Origin: Joostella atrarenae
GTDB taxonomy: Bacteria; Bacteroidota; Bacteroidia; Flavobacteriales; Flavobacteriaceae
Direction: 5' to 3'
DNA length: 64,000 nt
Assembly: GCF_021764745.1 (NCBI RefSeq)
Contig: NZ_JAETXX010000002.1
Coordinates: 248,001-312,000, forward strand
Part shown: positions 1 to 8,747 of the stretch, piece by piece
Layout of the letters: every line of letters starts with the position of its first letter
Numbering within the stretch: position 1 is the stretch's first letter
Made by a program: the position numbers and the translations under genes
Notes under the pieces: generated by a model
What the model saw: only the letters and a program-made list of their open reading frames with translations
Told to the model about the DNA's origin: nothing
Databases searched by the model: none

Positions 1-415
1 TTAAATTTCTTTCATCGATTCTAAATTCTACTTTTTCAAAACCCATTTTATAAAATGCATAATCGAGCATTAGGTATTTCATGGCAGTGTTTAGTCCGGT
101 TCCTTGAAACTCATTACCAATCCAAGTAGCACCAATATGTAACACTTTATTATCCCAATCAATGTTCATATAGCGAGTAGTGCCAGCATATCTTTCTGAT
201 CTTTTATCAAAAACTATAAATGGAATTGCATTATTTTCTTCCGCATTTTTAAGTGCAGTTTTTACATATGCTGTAAGTGTTTGTAGTGTAGAAATATTTG
301 AGGGTGAATACTGTACTAAATTTTTTTCAGATGAAATCGCGTATAGATTCTTGAAATTATCAAGGCTAAGCGGCATCAATTTTACAATTTCATTTTCTAA
401 GGTCGGGATATTCAT
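1..415 (-). CDS. GNAT family N-acetyltransferase (RimJ/RimL-like), C-terminus cut by window edge
   Basis: I translated the minus strand from the ATG at 413-415; it stays open for about 138 codons to the window edge, so the C-terminus is missing. The protein starts MNIPTLENEIVKLMPLSL and contains GNAT-like features: a central beta-strand region (RYAGTTRYMNID), the motif HIGATWIG, and an acetyl-CoA loop-like NEFQGTGLN followed by a helix ending in DYAFYKMGFEKVEFRID. This order is typical of RimJ/RimL-type acetyltransferases, which transfer acetyl from acetyl-CoA to an amine; the substrate is unknown. It is divergent from the thioesterase gene. A minus-strand TACATTTG at 440-447 fits a promoter about 25 bases upstream of the ATG. 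Confidence 0.85.
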   Translation of the reverse strand, partial: MNIPTLENEIVKLMPLSLDNFKNLYAISSEKNLVQYSPSNISTLQTLTAYVKTALKNAEENNAIPFIVFDKRSERYAGTTRYMNIDWDNKVLHIGATWIGNEFQGTGLNTAMKYLMLDYAFYKMGFEKVEFRIDERNL

Positions 416-439
416 CGTTGTTGTTGTATTTTTACACCT

Positions 440-447
440 CAAATGTA
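440..447 (-). promoter_or_regulatory. Candidate -7 promoter element (TACATTTG) for the GNAT gene
   Basis: Reads TACATTTG on the minus strand, an exact fit to the Bacteroidota -7 consensus TAnnTTTG, and lies 25 bases before the GNAT start. No clear -33 TTG at the normal spacing. Confidence 0.4.
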
Positions 448-452
448 GAGAT

Positions 453-878
453 ATGAATCCTGATAAAGAAAAAATATTATCAATTATCCACGAGCGATGT
501 AAAAATACGCTTATGGAAACCTTGAATATAGAATATACGGAGATTGGAGATGATTATTTAATAGCTAAAATGCCTGTTACTCCGAGAGTGCATCAGCCAG
601 ATGGAGTTCTTCATGGAGGAGCAATGGTCGCTTTAGCAGAAAGTGTTGGAAGTGCAGCTTCTTATATATTTTTAAATACGGAAGATTTTTTTATCCGTGG
701 TATTGAAATTTCTGCTAATCATTTAAAAAGTATAAAAGAAGGAGATGTTTTTGCAAAAGCTACTTTTATTCACAAAGGAAAAACAACTCAATTATGGGAA
801 ATTAAAATTACAGATGTAGAAGGTAATTTAATATCCTTATCTAAGTTAACAACAATTGCGTTACCAAAATCTAAATAA
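453..878 (+). CDS. menI: Hotdog-fold thioesterase, candidate 1,4-dihydroxy-2-naphthoyl-CoA thioesterase
   Basis: A 141-residue PaaI/YdiI-type hotdog thioesterase. The key segment is VLHGGAMVALAESVGS, where the HGG turn and the acidic residue on the following helix form the usual acyl-CoA hydrolase site. I chose the ATG at 453: the reading frame is open further upstream, but that stretch is antisense to the GNAT gene and the fold begins after 453. The gene is followed after four bases by menF and then menD, so release of CoA from dihydroxynaphthoyl-CoA (the MenI step) is the likely role. That assignment rests on context, since this family also hydrolyses phenylacetyl-type thioesters. Confidence 0.8.
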   Translation: MNPDKEKILSIIHERCKNTLMETLNIEYTEIGDDYLIAKMPVTPRVHQPDGVLHGGAMVALAESVGSAASYIFLNTEDFFIRGIEISANHLKSIKEGDVFAKATFIHKGKTTQLWEIKITDVEGNLISLSKLTTIALPKSK

Positions 879-882
879 GTAG

Positions 883-1956
883 ATGGAGTGCTCTTCAGAA
901 TCTTTTTTTAGTGAAGTATTGAATCACTATAAAGAGAGAAAACCATTTGTAATATACCGTAAACCTGAGGCTAGTAAAATTAGTGGTTTATTGCAAATGA
1001 ACGATATAGTTTTTTACAGCAAAGAATATAAAGAATCGGGCTTTATTTTTTCTCCTTTTGATTCTAGAAAAGAAGGTGTTTTAATCCCATTTAATAACTC
1101 AAAGAGGTTAGAATGTTCAGCAGAAATTAGTTCAGATAAAGTACAGTCGGCATCTATTTTTGAAGATGATTTAGCTCAAAACAAGCATATAAAACTTGTA
1201 GAAAAAGGAATAAAAAAAATTAAAACGTCTAGTCTAGAAAAAGTTGTACTTTCTAGAACAAAAGAGGTAGCTGTAGAAGATTTAGATTTTATTACTATCT
1301 ATAAAAAATTAACTGATAAATATCCACAGGCATTCTGTTATGTTTGGTTTCATCCTAAAATTGGATTCTGGATGGGAGCAACGCCAGAAACATTGCTTAC
1401 CATTTATAATGAATCTTTTAAAACCATGGCATTAGCAGGAACTCAAAAGTTTGAAGGGACTACAGATGTAATATGGGGAGAAAAAGAAATTATAGAACAA
1501 GAATTGGTGACTAAGTCTATATTAGTAAGTTTAAATGAGATCGCTTCAACTGTTTCTGTATCTGATGTTAAAACTGTAAAAGCTGGGTCTTTACTTCATT
1601 TAAGAACAGATATTAAAGGTGAAATAGCTAATACTTCTTCCGTAGCAAAATTTATAGAAAGCTTGCATCCAACACCTGCCGTATGTGGACTCCCGAAGAT
1701 AATGGCAAAAGATTTCATATTAGAAAACGAAAACTACGATCGTGAGTTTTATACAGGATTTTTAGGGGAATTAAATAAAGAAGTAGAAGAGGACACCCGC
1801 ACTGAATTGTATGTTAATTTACGATGCATGCAATATAAAGAGGATAGTTTATTATTGTATGTGGGTGGAGGAATTACAAATGCTTCAAATGCTGAATTAG
1901 AATGGCAGGAAACGGAAAATAAAACGCAAACTATGTTAGATGTACTTCTTAAATAA
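883..1956 (+). CDS. menF: Isochorismate synthase
   Basis: A 357-residue chorismate-binding enzyme that converts chorismate to isochorismate, the entry step of menaquinone synthesis. Visible hallmarks are KVVLSRTKEV with the conserved lysine (about residue 120), WMGATPETLL, LHPTPAVCGLPK, the REFYTGFLGE block, and GGGITNASNAELEWQET near the C-terminus, which supplies magnesium and substrate contacts. It is shorter than E. coli MenF, as is common in this phylum. The start lies four bases after the thioesterase stop, so the two are probably co-transcribed. An EntC-type role for siderophores is unlikely given the men neighbours. Confidence 0.93.
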   Translation: MECSSESFFSEVLNHYKERKPFVIYRKPEASKISGLLQMNDIVFYSKEYKESGFIFSPFDSRKEGVLIPFNNSKRLECSAEISSDKVQSASIFEDDLAQNKHIKLVEKGIKKIKTSSLEKVVLSRTKEVAVEDLDFITIYKKLTDKYPQAFCYVWFHPKIGFWMGATPETLLTIYNESFKTMALAGTQKFEGTTDVIWGEKEIIEQELVTKSILVSLNEIASTVSVSDVKTVKAGSLLHLRTDIKGEIANTSSVAKFIESLHPTPAVCGLPKIMAKDFILENENYDREFYTGFLGELNKEVEEDTRTELYVNLRCMQYKEDSLLLYVGGGITNASNAELEWQETENKTQTMLDVLLK

Positions 1957-1990
1957 ACATACTTTTAACGAGAAAGCACTCTTATTTATT

Positions 1991-1998
1991 TAATTTTG
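1991..1998 (+). promoter_or_regulatory. Candidate -7 promoter element (TAATTTTG) upstream of menD
   Basis: Exact TAnnTTTG match in the 171-base gap between menF and menD. It would give a leader of roughly 120 bases. No good -33 element is visible, so menD may instead be read through from menF. Confidence 0.3.
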
Positions 1999-2127
1999 TA
2001 CTGTTATTCATTTTGGCGTTATTCTAAGCGGAATAGCACAAAGACTAAAAATACTTTTTCGGAAACTTTTATTGTATTGATTACCGATTAGTTATCATTT
2101 AAAAGGATTAATAAGCACGTTATTTTA

Positions 2128-3900
2128 ATGAAGTATTCAGATATTCCTTTAGCTCAAACTGTAGTGGCTTTATGTAAAGCCAAGGAAATAGAACATATTA
2201 TAATATCTCCAGGAAGTAGAAATGCTCCGTTAACTATTACTTTTACAGAAGACCCATATTTTAAAACTTACAGTGTTGTAGACGAACGAAGCGCTGCTTT
2301 TTTTGCAATGGGAATTGCTCAGCAGTTAAAAAAGCCAACGGCTGTAGTGTGTACTTCTGGTTCTGCATTATTAAATTATTATCCAGCAATAGCAGAAGCT
2401 TTTTATAGTGATATCCCATTAATTGTACTTTCTGCGGATAGACCATCTTATAGAATAGATATTGGTGATGGGCAGACGATAAGGCAAGATGATGTTTATG
2501 CGCGTCATATTTTATATAATGCAAATCTAAAGCAAGATATAAGAGGGGGGGATTTAAAGGTGTTAGGAGATGGTAAAAATCCTGCTAAGCTTGATAAATA
2601 CATAGATTCTATAAAGCTTCAGCAGGGAATACAAGAATTTAATGAACAGGAAATTAATGCTGCAATAAATACTTCTATTGAAGAGAATGGTCCTGTGCAT
2701 ATAAATATTCCTTTTGAAGAGCCATTGTATAATAAGGTGTCAGAACAGTTTGTAAGTCCAAGTGTAATAGCTCCAAATATTAAAAAGGAAACGTATGCAA
2801 AAGAAGATTTACAGCCTTATATTGATAGATGGAATAAAGCTGAAAAGAAAATGATTTTGGTAGGTGTAAACCCTCCGAATACGATTGATAATGAGCTTTT
2901 AGAACTCTTAGCTAAAGATGAATCTGTAGTGGTGTTTACTGAGACGACTTCCAATCTTAATAATTCGAGATTTTTCCCGAATATAGATAAAATAATAGCT
3001 CCGATAGAGAAGTTAGAAAATTCAGAAGAATATTTTAAAGAATTGCAGCCAACTATATTGTTGACTTTTGGAGGGATGGTAATTTCAAAAAAGATAAAAG
3101 CTTTTTTAAGATCACATCAGCCTAAAGAACACTGGCATATAGATTCTAAAAAAGCATACGACACTTTTTATTGTTTATCAAAACAATTTAAAACTACACC
3201 AACAGATTTCTTTAAGGTCTTTTTAAATGAAGTGTCGCCTAAGAAAAGTGATTTTCAACCGAGCTGGTTGTCTATTAAAGCACAACGAAGCAAGGCTCAT
3301 AAGCAATATGTTATGCAAATTCCATTTTCTGACTTTAAAGCCTATGAACGTATATTAAAGACAATTCCAGATAATTACCAACTTCAGTTAAGCAACAGTT
3401 CTACAATTCGTTATGCACAATTATTTCAGCTGAACGATTCTTTAAAAGTATATTGTAATCGAGGTACAAGCGGTATAGATGGAAGTACTAGTACAGCGGT
3501 TGGAGCGTCTATAATCTCTAGTAGCCCTGTGTTATTTATTACGGGTGATCTTAGCTTCTTTTATGACTCTAATGCCTTGTGGAATAACTATATAAAGAAT
3601 GATTTTAGAATTATAGTGATCAATAATGGAGGAGGAGGGATCTTTAGAATTCTTCCTGGAGATAAAGATTCTAAGAATTTTGATGATTATTTTGAAACAA
3701 CACACCATCTTAACGCAAAGGGGATTTGCGAGACATATAATATTAATTATCAGTCTGTAGACTCAGAAGAGTCACTGGAATTAGTATTACACGAATTTTA
3801 TAAAAGTAGTGGTAAGCCTTCATTATTAGAAGTATTTACGCCAAGAAAGCTAAATGATGAAATTTTACTCAATTATTTTAATTTTCTCAACAAAAATTAA
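2128..3900 (+). CDS. menD: SEPHCHC synthase (2-succinyl-5-enolpyruvyl-6-hydroxy-3-cyclohexene-1-carboxylate synthase)
   Basis: A 590-residue thiamine-diphosphate enzyme that joins isochorismate and 2-oxoglutarate. The N-terminal PYR domain shows ISPGSRNAPL and DERSAAFFAMGIA with the catalytic glutamate region, then CTSGSALLNYYPAIAEA. The C-terminal PP domain has the metal/ThDP motif beginning GDLSFFYDSNALW and ending in an NNGGGGIFRILPG stretch, which is diagnostic for MenD rather than other ThDP synthases. Length is slightly above the E. coli protein (about 556). It follows menF by 171 bases. Confidence 0.95.
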   Translation: MKYSDIPLAQTVVALCKAKEIEHIIISPGSRNAPLTITFTEDPYFKTYSVVDERSAAFFAMGIAQQLKKPTAVVCTSGSALLNYYPAIAEAFYSDIPLIVLSADRPSYRIDIGDGQTIRQDDVYARHILYNANLKQDIRGGDLKVLGDGKNPAKLDKYIDSIKLQQGIQEFNEQEINAAINTSIEENGPVHINIPFEEPLYNKVSEQFVSPSVIAPNIKKETYAKEDLQPYIDRWNKAEKKMILVGVNPPNTIDNELLELLAKDESVVVFTETTSNLNNSRFFPNIDKIIAPIEKLENSEEYFKELQPTILLTFGGMVISKKIKAFLRSHQPKEHWHIDSKKAYDTFYCLSKQFKTTPTDFFKVFLNEVSPKKSDFQPSWLSIKAQRSKAHKQYVMQIPFSDFKAYERILKTIPDNYQLQLSNSSTIRYAQLFQLNDSLKVYCNRGTSGIDGSTSTAVGASIISSSPVLFITGDLSFFYDSNALWNNYIKNDFRIIVINNGGGGIFRILPGDKDSKNFDDYFETTHHLNAKGICETYNINYQSVDSEESLELVLHEFYKSSGKPSLLEVFTPRKLNDEILLNYFNFLNKN

Positions 3901-3937
3901 TAATTTTAAGACAACTTATTAAAATTAAAAAATAATT

Positions 3938-4276
3938 ATGAGTAAAAGAGATGAATTAATAGAGAAATACGCTGCAGATCTTAAAGATAAATGCGGTGTT
4001 ACTGCAGATAAAGATCTACTTACAAAAGTAGTAATTGGTTTAGGGCCATCCGTATACAATGCTGATGCTTCTACTGTATCTGGTACTGATGAAAAAGAGT
4101 TGGCTACCGTTAAGAATAATTTTTTAATTAAGAAGTTAGGTCTTTCAGAATCTGATGATTTAGATGGAGCTATTGATTCAGTAATTGAAAAATACGGAAA
4201 ATCTAACCGTAACAAATACAGAGCTGTTGTTTACTATTTATTAGTGAAACATTTCAAGAAAGAATCTGCATATTAA
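3938..4276 (+). CDS. DUF2853 family protein
   Basis: A 112-residue soluble, highly charged protein with no signal peptide or membrane segment. The pattern MSKRDELIEKYAADLKDKC, a central ATVKNNFLIKKLGL and the C-terminal KYRAVVYYLLVKHF resemble the DUF2853 family of small all-helical proteins of unknown function. It sits 37 bases after menD on the same strand and is followed by a strong terminator, so it may be the last gene of the menF-menD unit. There is no evidence that it takes part in menaquinone synthesis. Confidence 0.8.
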   Translation: MSKRDELIEKYAADLKDKCGVTADKDLLTKVVIGLGPSVYNADASTVSGTDEKELATVKNNFLIKKLGLSESDDLDGAIDSVIEKYGKSNRNKYRAVVYYLLVKHFKKESAY

Positions 4277-4299
4277 GTCAATTCTTAAAACAATATCAT

Positions 4300-4328
4300 A
4301 AAAAGGCATTCTAGGATGCCTTTTTTTT
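4300..4328 (+). terminator. Rho-independent terminator after the DUF2853 gene
   Basis: AAAAGGCAT, six-base loop, ATGCCTTTT, then a run of T. The hairpin starts 24 bases after the stop codon. Confidence 0.85.
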
Positions 4329-4500
4329 ATGCAATCTATTTTGGAAGAAGTATATTTTTGCTATTATTAATGTGATAATGTAAGTAGAATGTATGCAAGC
4401 TATACATTGATAGTTTTAGAATTAAATTTGAATAGTTATTTTGAGATTAAATAACGTCCTTTGCAAATGCATTTCTGCAACATAGTTAATAGAATTTAAG

Positions 4501-5331
4501 ATGATACAAATAGGAGAATACAATACATTAGAAATATTAAGAGAAACTTCAGTAGGGCTTTTTTTAGGAGATGAAGAGGATAATGATATTCTTTTGCCTA
4601 ATAAATATGTTCCCCAAGAGTATGAAATTGGAGATACAGTAGCTGTATTTTGCTATTTAGATCATGAAGAAAGACCTATTGCTACTACGCTAACCCCTAA
4701 AGTAACCAGGAATAAGTTCGCTTTATTGCGCGTTGAAGAAGTGAATGATATTGGCGCTTTCTTGGATTGGGGATTAGAGAAACATCTTTTCGTTCCTTAT
4801 AAAGAACAAGCCCGTAAGATGGAAAAGGGAAAACGTTATTTAGTTTATGCTTTTTTAGATGAGAAAACAGACCGAATGGTAGCCTCTAGTAAGACTAATC
4901 AATATCTTGATAATGAGATATTATCGGTAGGTGAGAATGAGGAAGTAGAGTTAATTGTATCTCGTTTTACGGAGTTAGGTGTAGAGATGATTATTAATGA
5001 AAAGCATAAGGGTTTAGTTTATAATGATGAAATTTATAGCGATCTTAAACTAGGTCAACGTCTTGTTGGTTATATTAAAAAGATTAGAGATGATCATAAA
5101 ATAGATCTTAGTTTAGAACCAATAGGATTTAAAAAAATAGAGCCTTCTTCCAAGAAAATATTAGATGCGATTCAAGCAAATGATGGATTTCTAGGCTTAC
5201 ATGATAAAAGTGATCCCGATGATATTAGAGATATCTTGGGAATGAGTAAAAAGAGCTTTAAAAAGGCTATCGGATTGCTTTACAAGGAGAAGCAAATTAT
5301 TATAAAAGAAGACGGAATTACACTCGTTTAG
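4501..5331 (+). CDS. cvfB: S1 RNA-binding protein of the CvfB/YitL family
   Basis: A 276-residue protein beginning MIQIGEYNTLEILRETSVGLFL, the usual opening of the CvfB family. It has consecutive S1-type OB folds (for example LLRVEEVNDIGAFLDWGLEKHL at about residues 77-98 and a further one around GVEMIINEKHKGLVYNDEI) and a C-terminal winged-helix segment (SDPDDIRDILGMSKKSFKKAIG). CvfB proteins bind RNA; in staphylococci they affect virulence gene expression, but the role here is unknown. The 225-base upstream gap holds the preceding terminator and a TATTTTTG at 4353, rather far for a promoter. Confidence 0.88.
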   Translation: MIQIGEYNTLEILRETSVGLFLGDEEDNDILLPNKYVPQEYEIGDTVAVFCYLDHEERPIATTLTPKVTRNKFALLRVEEVNDIGAFLDWGLEKHLFVPYKEQARKMEKGKRYLVYAFLDEKTDRMVASSKTNQYLDNEILSVGENEEVELIVSRFTELGVEMIINEKHKGLVYNDEIYSDLKLGQRLVGYIKKIRDDHKIDLSLEPIGFKKIEPSSKKILDAIQANDGFLGLHDKSDPDDIRDILGMSKKSFKKAIGLLYKEKQIIIKEDGITLV

Positions 5332-5437
5332 GGTGTTTTTTAGCTGAAAAACATTAATAAAATTACACATTATCCAATTTTTAAACGGAAGCCTTTAAAA
5401 AAGCTTCATATTGTTTAATAATAAAAGGATATCTTTT

Positions 5438-5445
5438 TACTTTTG
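5438..5445 (+). promoter_or_regulatory. menB: Candidate -7 promoter element (TACTTTTG) for menB
   Basis: Exact TAnnTTTG. The in-frame TTG at 5443-5445 is the end of this element, which argues against using it as a start codon and in favour of the ATG at 5464. A TTG at 5411-5413 lies 24 bases upstream, slightly beyond the usual spacing for a -33 box. Confidence 0.5.
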
Positions 5446-5463
5446 AATAAAATACATAAAACA

Positions 5464-6306
5464 ATGAACTCACCTCAGTGGAAAACTGCCAAGGAATTTG
5501 AAGATATTACCTATAAAAAAGCAAATGGAGTTGCTAGAATTGCTTTTAATCGTCCGAATGTAAGAAATGCATTCCGCCCAAAAACTACAAGCGAATTATA
5601 TCAAGCATTTTATGATGCTCAAGAAGATACAAGCATAGGTGTAGTTTTATTATCAGCAGAAGGACCATCTACCAAAGATGGAGTGTATTCTTTTTGTAGT
5701 GGAGGAGATCAAAAGGCACGTGGAGAAAAAGGGTATGTTGGAGAAGATGGTATGCACCGATTAAATATTTTGGAAGTTCAGCGTTTAATTCGCTTTATGC
5801 CAAAAGTAGTTATTGCTGTTGTGCCAGGTTGGGCTGTAGGTGGCGGTCATAGTTTACATGTTGTTTGTGATATGACATTAGCTAGTAAAGAACATGCTAT
5901 TTTTAAACAAACAGATGCCGATGTTACAAGTTTCGACGGAGGTTATGGTTCTGCATATCTTGCCAAAATGGTAGGACAGAAAAAAGCTAGAGAGATATTT
6001 TTCCTCGGAAGAAATTATTCAGCTCAAGAAGCTTTTGAGATGGGAATGGTAAATGCTGTTATCCCACATGAAGAATTAGAAGATACTGCCTATCAATGGG
6101 CACAAGAAATTTTAGAAAAATCGCCAACTTCTATTAAGATGTTGAAATTTGCAATGAATTTAACTGATGATGGAATGGTTGGACAACAAGTTTTTGCAGG
6201 AGAAGCAACACGTTTAGCTTATATGACGGAAGAAGCTAAGGAGGGAAGGAATGCTTTTCTAGAGAAGAGGAAACCTAATTTTAAAGATATTAAATGGATT
6301 CCTTAG
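5464..6306 (+). CDS. menB: 1,4-dihydroxy-2-naphthoyl-CoA synthase
   Basis: A 280-residue crotonase-fold enzyme that closes the second ring, turning o-succinylbenzoyl-CoA into dihydroxynaphthoyl-CoA. Diagnostic segments are NRPNVRNAFRPKT, FCSGGDQKARG (oxyanion hole), WAVGGGHSLHVVCD (GGGH with the MenB-type histidine) and TDADVTSFDGGYGSA. The C-terminal LEKRKPNFKDIKWIP matches MenB closely. I chose ATG 5464; an upstream in-frame TTG (5443) lies inside a promoter-like TACTTTTG. It is followed by the SPOR-like gene and menA on the same strand. Confidence 0.95.
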   Translation: MNSPQWKTAKEFEDITYKKANGVARIAFNRPNVRNAFRPKTTSELYQAFYDAQEDTSIGVVLLSAEGPSTKDGVYSFCSGGDQKARGEKGYVGEDGMHRLNILEVQRLIRFMPKVVIAVVPGWAVGGGHSLHVVCDMTLASKEHAIFKQTDADVTSFDGGYGSAYLAKMVGQKKAREIFFLGRNYSAQEAFEMGMVNAVIPHEELEDTAYQWAQEILEKSPTSIKMLKFAMNLTDDGMVGQQVFAGEATRLAYMTEEAKEGRNAFLEKRKPNFKDIKWIP

Positions 6307-6341
6307 CAAAAGCATATATGTGTAATTAAAAAATATATAAT

Positions 6342-6953
6342 ATGCCTTATATCGATGAAAATCATTTAGTTGGTTTACATAAAACAATAGAATCTAAGGA
6401 GATATCTGAAGCTCGTCTTTTAAAAGAGCTACAGAAATATAGAACAGAAAAAGAACAAATTTCAAAGCGTAAAAACATTTTTAAATGGACTTCACTATCA
6501 TTAGTGCTTGTCTTAATGGTGGGTGTTGCGCTATATTTTGTAAAACCTTCTGTTTTTGTAAATGATGATTATTTGCAGTCTGAAAATAAACTTTTAATAG
6601 ATAAGAGTGAACTTCTAAATTATGAAGACCAAGTTTCGTTATTACGTACAAAAATAGAGTCGCTTTCTTCAGAAGAAATGGAAGATATCGATTTAGTAGA
6701 TTTAAATTCTAAGGTTATTTATGCAGTTCAGATTGCAGCTTTAGAGAACAGAGATTTATCATTATACTCAGAAGACTTAGAAAACATCAATCAATACAAG
6801 GAAAAGGCTTTTAATAAATATTCGTTAGGTAATTTTACATCTTTAGATGATGCAAAGAGTTTTAGAAAAGAGCTTGTAGCATTAGGGTTTCAAGATGCAT
6901 TTGTAGCATCTTACAAAGGAGGAAAACGATTAAAAATAGAAGAGGCCTTTTAA
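6342..6953 (+). CDS. Single-pass membrane protein with C-terminal SPOR-like domain
   Basis: A 203-residue protein with an N-terminal cytoplasmic, lysine-rich helical part (about 1-47), one transmembrane helix (about 49-67, FKWTSLSLVLVLMVGVALYF), then a periplasmic region ending in a SPOR-like fold (about 127-200). The segment VIYAVQIAALENRD and the paired GNFTSLDDAKSFRKELVALGFQDAFV are typical of SPOR domains, which bind denuded peptidoglycan. It lies 35 bases after menB and 9 bases before menA, so it is probably in their operon; a role in cell-envelope biology is inferred from the domain only. Confidence 0.7.
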   Translation: MPYIDENHLVGLHKTIESKEISEARLLKELQKYRTEKEQISKRKNIFKWTSLSLVLVLMVGVALYFVKPSVFVNDDYLQSENKLLIDKSELLNYEDQVSLLRTKIESLSSEEMEDIDLVDLNSKVIYAVQIAALENRDLSLYSEDLENINQYKEKAFNKYSLGNFTSLDDAKSFRKELVALGFQDAFVASYKGGKRLKIEEAF

Positions 6954-6962
6954 TTTTCTTAT

Positions 6963-7871
6963 ATGACAAAAGCTAAAACGTTACTTTCGGCGGCCCGCCT
7001 AAGGACATTACCATTATCGATTTCTGGAATTATTGTAGGTACGGCGATCGCTTCTTCAGAAGGAAAATTTAATATTTATATTTTAATATTTGCGCTTATC
7101 ACTACAGTTGGTTTACAGGTGCTTTCCAACTTTGCTAACGATTATGGAGATGGTGTTAAAGGTACAGATAACTTAGAGAGAGTAGGGCCGATGCGAGCTA
7201 TACAAAGTGGAGTTATTTCTGACAAGGAAATGCTAAAAGCAATAATAGTAACCACTATATTAACTTTAATAGCAGCAGTTTTACTTATATATATATCTTT
7301 TGGAAAGGATAATATTTTATATTCACTGTTTTTCTTCTTTCTAGGAATTGCTGCAGTTATAGCAGCTATAAAATATACAGTTGGAAAGTCTGCATATGGT
7401 TACAACGGACTAGGAGACGTATTTGTTTTTATTTTCTTTGGATTGGTAAGTGTAATTGGTACGTATTTTTTATATAGTAAAGAATTTAATATAGAAATTC
7501 TTTTACCAGCAATTACAGTTGGATTATTAAGTGTTGGAGTTTTAAACCTTAATAATATGAGAGATGTAAATAGTGATAAAAAATCCAATAAAAATACATT
7601 AGTAGTCAAAATCGGTATTGTAAAAGCTAAACGATATCATATTTCAATTTTAATAACAGCAATGGTTTCTACTGTTTTATATGCATTGCTAAATTATCAA
7701 TCTCCATTAAATTTTCTCTTTCTAATTTCATATATTCCAATTATACTTCACATAAAAAGAGTGATTCACAATAATAACTCATCTGAGTTGGACCCTGAAT
7801 TAAAAAAATTAGCCTTAAGTAGTTTTCTATTTGCGCTCTTGTTTTTGCTTAGTTATAATAATTTTTCGTAG
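6963..7871 (+). CDS. menA: 1,4-dihydroxy-2-naphthoate polyprenyltransferase
   Basis: A 302-residue UbiA-superfamily integral membrane protein that attaches the polyprenyl tail to dihydroxynaphthoate at the inner membrane. The first aspartate motif is NFANDYGDGVKGTD (about residues 58-71) and the second is NNMRDVNSDKKSNKNTLVV (about 198-216); both are the magnesium/diphosphate sites of MenA. Some eight hydrophobic helices are visible. It starts 9 bases after the SPOR-like gene. Confidence 0.94.
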   Translation: MTKAKTLLSAARLRTLPLSISGIIVGTAIASSEGKFNIYILIFALITTVGLQVLSNFANDYGDGVKGTDNLERVGPMRAIQSGVISDKEMLKAIIVTTILTLIAAVLLIYISFGKDNILYSLFFFFLGIAAVIAAIKYTVGKSAYGYNGLGDVFVFIFFGLVSVIGTYFLYSKEFNIEILLPAITVGLLSVGVLNLNNMRDVNSDKKSNKNTLVVKIGIVKAKRYHISILITAMVSTVLYALLNYQSPLNFLFLISYIPIILHIKRVIHNNNSSELDPELKKLALSSFLFALLFLLSYNNFS

Positions 7872-7896
7872 ATTTAAATCTGATTTTAACTAGTAA

Positions 7897-7904
7897 TAAT
7901 TTTG
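7897..7904 (+). promoter_or_regulatory. TAATTTTG element overlapping the TTG start of the LytTR gene
   Basis: Exact TAnnTTTG; its last three bases are the TTG that the LytTR reading frame needs as a start. Either it is a chance match, or the gene's start is not the TTG. See findings. Confidence 0.25.
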
Positions 7905-8663
7905 GACCAACTTATAAAGATTCTTATTGTCGAAGATAATGTGATTATTGCAGATGATATGCAGTCAATGCTTGAAGATATTGGATACAATATCGTAGCC
8001 AATGTAGTTGATTATGAAGGAGCTGCAAACGCATTAGCTACTTTAGATATCGACTTAGCTCTTGTAGATATTGTCTTAGCCTCAAAGAAAAGCGGAATAG
8101 ATTTAGGAAGACACATTAGGGAAAACTATAATATTCCTTTTATTTTTGTCACTTCCAATTCAGATAAAGCAACTGTGGAGAATGCAAAGAGTGTGAAGCC
8201 TAACGGATATCTTGTAAAACCTTTTGAACAGCAAGACCTTTTTACTTCCATAGAAATAGCGTTATCTAACTTTAATGCTGAGACTGTAACGCTCACTAAA
8301 GAGGTAGAGGAGGATAAGAATGATGAAGGGAAACTTGTTTCTAATTCTGTATTAAGGAATTCAATTTTTGTAAAAAAGAATCAGCATTACTATAGAATCC
8401 CATTTGATGATATTAAATATGTGAAGGCAGATAATGTATACTTAGAGGTATACACTGTAGATAGGACTTTCTTAGTGCGTTCTGCTTTAAAGGATTATTT
8501 AGAGAAATTACCTTCTGAGCAGTTTTATAGAGCTCATAAATCATATATCGTGAATATAGATCAGATAGAAGCTATAAACACAAAAGATATTCTTGTTAAC
8601 GGAAAGAACATTCCAATATCTAAAGAATTTAGAGAGTTTATATTATCTAATATGAATTCATAA
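7902..8663 (+). CDS. LytTR-family response regulator
   Basis: A 253-residue two-component regulator. The receiver domain (about 5-125) has the acidic pair in LIVEDN, the phospho-acceptor aspartate in ALVDIVLA (about residue 56), FVTSNSD and the lysine in YLVKPFE. The C-terminal LytTR DNA-binding domain (about 150-250) shows IFVKKNQHYYRIPFDDIKYV, FLVRSALKDYLEKL and FYRAHKSYIVN. The TTG at 7902 is used because the next in-frame ATG would remove the first receiver strand. It follows menA by 30 bases. The HisKA_2 kinase 478 bases downstream on the same strand is the likely partner, though this is inference. Confidence 0.92.
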   Translation: MDQLIKILIVEDNVIIADDMQSMLEDIGYNIVANVVDYEGAANALATLDIDLALVDIVLASKKSGIDLGRHIRENYNIPFIFVTSNSDKATVENAKSVKPNGYLVKPFEQQDLFTSIEIALSNFNAETVTLTKEVEEDKNDEGKLVSNSVLRNSIFVKKNQHYYRIPFDDIKYVKADNVYLEVYTVDRTFLVRSALKDYLEKLPSEQFYRAHKSYIVNIDQIEAINTKDILVNGKNIPISKEFREFILSNMNS

Positions 8664-8667
8664 TATA

Positions 8668-8692
8668 AAAAACCACAAGCCTGGTAGTTTTT
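8668..8692 (+). terminator. Hairpin after the LytTR gene
   Basis: AAAAACCAC, seven-base loop, GTAGTTTTT; one C-A mismatch within the stem. The T run is part of the stem, so termination strength is uncertain. It begins five bases after the stop. Confidence 0.5.
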
Positions 8693-8747
8693 ACATCAAT
8701 AAGTTAAGTGTTTACAACATATGTTTTTTTTGATGAGTAAAGCATTG

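Noticed and set aside
180-452. Long upstream extension of the thioesterase reading frame
   Set aside because: It is antisense to the GNAT gene, is rich in unlikely residues, and the hotdog fold starts after ATG 453.
5335-5360. Palindrome-like stretch after the CvfB gene (GTTTTTTAGCTGAAAAAC)
   Set aside because: Lacks a T run on the right side and has mismatches; not enough for a terminator call.
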